From Roseburia sp. (GTDB lineage: Bacteria; Bacillota_A; Clostridia; Lachnospirales; Lachnospiraceae): a stretch of 7,670 nucleotides of DNA. The DNA lies in assembly GCA_017547315.1 (NCBI GenBank), contig JAFYQA010000201.1, positions 1 through 7,670 on the forward strand, read 5' to 3'. How positions within the stretch are numbered: position 1 is the first letter of the stretch; the number at the start of each line of letters is the position of its first letter. Made by a program: the position numbers and the translations under genes. This document shows, one piece after another, positions 6,120-7,670 of the stretch. The notes under the pieces were generated by a model. That model saw nothing but the letters and a program-made list of their open reading frames with translations. It was not told where the DNA came from and made no database searches.

Positions 6120-6968
6120 TTATATAGCGATTGGAATATTTTTAATCTGAGGACCAGTCACATAATCCTCGATAATAATATCTTTTGTAGTAAACTGATA
6201 AAAATCCTTAATCTCCGGATTCAATCGTACCTTCGGTGCCGGATACTGTTCACGTTCAATCAATTCCTTAATAATCGGCACATGTCTGTCATAAATATGT
6301 GCATCCGCAATCACATGAACCAACTCGCCCACCTTCATATCGCAAACCTGTGCTAACATATGCACTAATACCGCATACTGGCAAACATTCCAATTATTAG
6401 CTGCAAGCACATCCTGTGAACGCTGATTCAAAATCGCATTCAGCGTCAATTTATCATCACCCGGTTTGCTTGTTACATTAAAAGTCATGCTATATGCACA
6501 TGGATATAAATGCATCTCATGCAAATCCTGATGTACATAAATATTCGTCATGATACGACGGCTGAACGGATTATTTTTCAAATCATAAATCACCCTGTCT
6601 ACCTGGTCCATCATACCTTCTTTGTACTGGTGCTTCACACCGAGCTGATAGCCGTATGCCTTACCTATCGAACCAGTCTCATCTGCCCATTCATCCCAGA
6701 CTGTACTATTCAAATCGTGAATATTATTCGACTTTCTCTGCCAAATCCAAAGCATCTCTTCCACACAAGTTTTAATCGCTGTCTTACGTAATGTAATAGC
6801 AGGGAACTCCTTCGACAAATCATAGCGATTGACGACACCAAACTTCTTAATCGTGTAGGCACTTGTACCGTCCTCCCAATGTGGACGAACTTTCTCTCCT
6901 TCTGTGCTGGTGCCATTCTCCAAAATATCCTTACACATGTTTACAAAAATCTGATCTGCCAGGCTCAT
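6120..6968 (-). CDS. thyA: Thymidylate synthase
   Basis: A 282-residue classical ThyA that methylates dUMP to dTMP with methylene-tetrahydrofolate and releases dihydrofolate. With numbering from this start: the nucleophile Cys157 in YPCAYS, the phosphate-binding Arg137-Arg138 in FSRRIMTN, Arg183-Ser-Gln-Asp186, the dUMP-reading Asn194, and His224/Tyr226 in DAHIYDRH. The overall layout (VEEMLWIWQRKSN, IHDLN, GKAYGYQLG, MDQVDRVIYDLKNNP) follows the Bacillus/phi3T ThyA group. The usual LGxPFN loop reads AANNWN here. I chose the ATG at 6968 because GGGAGGG ends five bases before it. An ATG five codons upstream (6983) has AGGA directly abutting it with no spacer, so it is unlikely. The gene appears to head a run with folA, ilvB and ilvN. 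A palindromic element lies just upstream. Confidence 0.96.
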   Translation of the reverse strand: MSLADQIFVNMCKDILENGTSTEGEKVRPHWEDGTSAYTIKKFGVVNRYDLSKEFPAITLRKTAIKTCVEEMLWIWQRKSNNIHDLNSTVWDEWADETGSIGKAYGYQLGVKHQYKEGMMDQVDRVIYDLKNNPFSRRIMTNIYVHQDLHEMHLYPCAYSMTFNVTSKPGDDKLTLNAILNQRSQDVLAANNWNVCQYAVLVHMLAQVCDMKVGELVHVIADAHIYDRHVPIIKELIEREQYPAPKVRLNPEIKDFYQFTTKDIIIEDYVTGPQIKNIPIAI

Positions 6969-7002
6969 AATTCCCTCCCTCATTCCTGCTTCTTTTAACG
7001 TA

Positions 7003-7169
7003 ATAACTATTCAGAGTACCATTCGCAAAATCGTCTCTACGAGACTTCCCTTGGCACCAAAGGTGCTACTCATTGTTGACTTCTCGCCAAAGAAATTTTC
7101 AAAAATGTATTCATTTTGGCAAGCTAAATGTCTGCTTTTATATAAATTGCCTTGGCTCTGAATAATTAT
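7003..7169. repeat. MITE-like palindromic element upstream of thyA
   Basis: The ends are 14-base terminal inverted repeats with one mismatch: ATAACTATTCAGAG (7003-7016) and CTCTGAATAATTAT (7156-7169). Inside lie further paired segments: GAGTA (7014-7018) with TACTC (7067-7071), GTCTC with GAGAC around TAC (7033-7045), GCACC with GGTGC around AAA (7054-7066), and CTCGCCAAA (7083-7091) with TTTGGCAAG (7115-7123, one G-T pair). I see no clear target-site duplication. It could be a non-autonomous mobile element or a folded 5' leader of the thyA transcript. A single copy in the window cannot decide. Confidence 0.55.
7011..7073 (-). CDS. Doubtful 20-codon small ORF inside the palindromic element
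   Basis: The frame begins ATG AGT AGC ACC and closes with TGA at 7011-7013, encoding MSSTFGAKGS followed by LVETILRMVL. It lies exactly over the inner palindromes. The same frame stays open upstream to a TAA at 7194-7196, giving 60 sense codons without another ATG. No good ribosome binding site precedes the ATG; only GGCGAG about nine bases away. It may be a real leader peptide, a decayed gene end, or chance within a repeat. Confidence 0.2.
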   Translation of the reverse strand: MSSTFGAKGSLVETILRMVL

Positions 7170-7172
7170 CAA

Positions 7173-7200
7173 AATATAAATTAATATCTTATTTTATCAA
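7173..7200 (-). promoter_or_regulatory. Candidate sigma-A promoter reading toward thyA
   Basis: On the minus strand TTGATA (7195-7200) and TATATT (7173-7178) are each five of six matches to consensus, with a 16-base spacer. Transcription would start near 7166, at the outer end of the palindromic element, giving a leader of about 200 bases before thyA. The region is very AT-rich, so chance matches are likely. Confidence 0.4.
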
Positions 7201-7220
7201 ATTTACGGAGATAACTCAAG

Positions 7221-7244
7221 ACTGCAAATACAATTTTATGCAGT
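7221..7244. other. Small hairpin in the YitT-thyA intergenic region
   Basis: ACTGCA (7221-7226) and TGCAGT (7239-7244) form a 6-bp perfect inverted repeat around 12 AT-rich bases. No T-run follows on either strand, and it lies upstream of the thyA promoter candidate. It could be an operator or mere chance. Beyond it, 7245-7269 shows no recognisable feature. Confidence 0.25.
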
Positions 7245-7269
7245 AACGTGCCAAAGAATTTCCCGTAAC

Positions 7270-7298
7270 AAAAAACTGACAGTTTTTTCTGTCAGTTT
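7270..7298 (-). terminator. Intrinsic terminator after the YitT-like gene
   Basis: A perfect 10-bp stem, AAACTGACAG (7273-7282) and CTGTCAGTTT (7289-7298), encloses a six-base loop. On the minus strand the T-run is six bases (7275 down to 7270). It starts six bases after the stop codon, separating this gene from the thyA run. Confidence 0.85.
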
Positions 7299-7303
7299 CC
7301 TCT

Positions 7304-7670
7304 TTACACCTTCGGTTTATACTGTATCTCCTTCACCGTGTACACCGTCATAAATGCATCCGGGTCCACCTCAGCCATATACTTCATCAAGCTCTGGTAC
7401 TCGTCCTTATCCACAATCGTAATAATCTCATGGCGCATCTCCATATTATACGCACCAAATGCCTCATAAATCGTCGCACCACTATGCAATCCATGTAAAA
7501 TAAACTGTCGCACTTCTTCCTCATGCTTCGTAATAATACACACACGCTTCTTCTCAGTCTGACCAAAAATAAAATAATCCAAAATCAAACCATTAATATA
7601 CGTACCAAGCACACTTAAAACCACCGTTTTCTTATCATAAACAAACGCCGATGATAATGCTATACACATC
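7304..7670 (-). CDS. YitT family membrane protein with DUF2179 domain, C-terminal part (runs off right edge)
   Basis: About 121 residues of the C-terminal end are visible; the rest lies beyond the window. YitT proteins are integral membrane proteins of unknown transport or signalling role, usually about 280 residues with five or six membrane segments and a cytoplasmic DUF2179 domain. Here the last membrane segment (visible residues 15-35, VVLSVLGTYINGLILDYFIF) is followed by the DUF2179 domain: VCIITKHEEEVRQFILHGL, then the hallmark GATIYEAFGAYN, EIITIVDKDEY and DPDAFMTVYTVKEI. The ATG at 7669 is almost certainly internal, because the missing portion must hold the other membrane segments. A strong terminator follows the stop. 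Confidence 0.9.
   Translation of the reverse strand, partial: MCIALSSAFVYDKKTVVLSVLGTYINGLILDYFIFGQTEKKRVCIITKHEEEVRQFILHGLHSGATIYEAFGAYNMEMRHEIITIVDKDEYQSLMKYMAEVDPDAFMTVYTVKEIQYKPKV

Noticed and set aside
6969..6983. Upstream ATG for thyA that would add five residues
   Set aside because: The GGGAGGG that overlaps those codons is the natural ribosome binding site for the ATG at 6968; the upstream ATG has AGGA with no spacer.
6969..7269. T-box or THF riboswitch in the thyA leader
   Set aside because: I looked for the T-box sequence AGGGTGGNACCGCG and for the core of THF riboswitches and found neither. The structure present is better described as a palindromic repeat.

Overview
The window looks like a low-GC Clostridia chromosome, most likely from the Lachnospiraceae. 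The basis is the AT-rich DNA, AGGAGG-like ribosome binding sites, and protein styles typical of that group: a short ThyA of the Bacillus/phi3T type, a clostridial CarD, an M18 aminopeptidase and an IlvB with a Cys-rich insert. This is inference from family resemblance; no database was searched. All genes but one lie on the minus strand, so the minus-strand order is right to left.

Right edge (7670 down to about 7000): the C-terminal part of a YitT-type membrane protein ends at a clear intrinsic terminator. A gene-free stretch of about 335 bp follows. It holds a possible promoter and a 167-bp palindromic, MITE-like element with 14-bp imperfect terminal inverted repeats, internal hairpins and an open frame that runs almost through it.

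Centre (6968 to 3161): thyA, dfrA (folA), ilvB and ilvN follow each other on one strand. A large intercistronic hairpin separates thyA and dfrA, only 23 bp separate dfrA and ilvB, and about 100 bp separate ilvB and ilvN. ThyA turns methylene-tetrahydrofolate into dihydrofolate while making dTMP, and DHFR recycles the dihydrofolate. IlvB and IlvN form acetohydroxyacid synthase, the first common enzyme of branched-chain amino acid synthesis. The layout suggests co-transcription of pyrimidine/folate and branched-chain amino acid genes. A terminator candidate follows ilvN.

Left (3160 to 1): a CarD-family RNA polymerase-binding regulator with its own promoter candidate converges on the only plus-strand gene, a 167-residue protein of unknown function (DUF5721-like). 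Their terminators interlock: the carD terminator lies inside the last codons of the plus-strand gene, and the plus-strand terminator's T-tract runs into the carD stop codon. That gene and an M18 aminopeptidase diverge from a shared 219-bp promoter region. The first 67 codons of folC (folylpolyglutamate/dihydrofolate synthase, P-loop GTNGKGS) run off the left edge, so folate genes sit on both sides of the segment.

Most of the window is ordinary housekeeping sequence. The parts most worth a second look are the palindromic element upstream of thyA, the thyA-dfrA hairpin, the Cys-rich insert in IlvB and the interlocked terminators.
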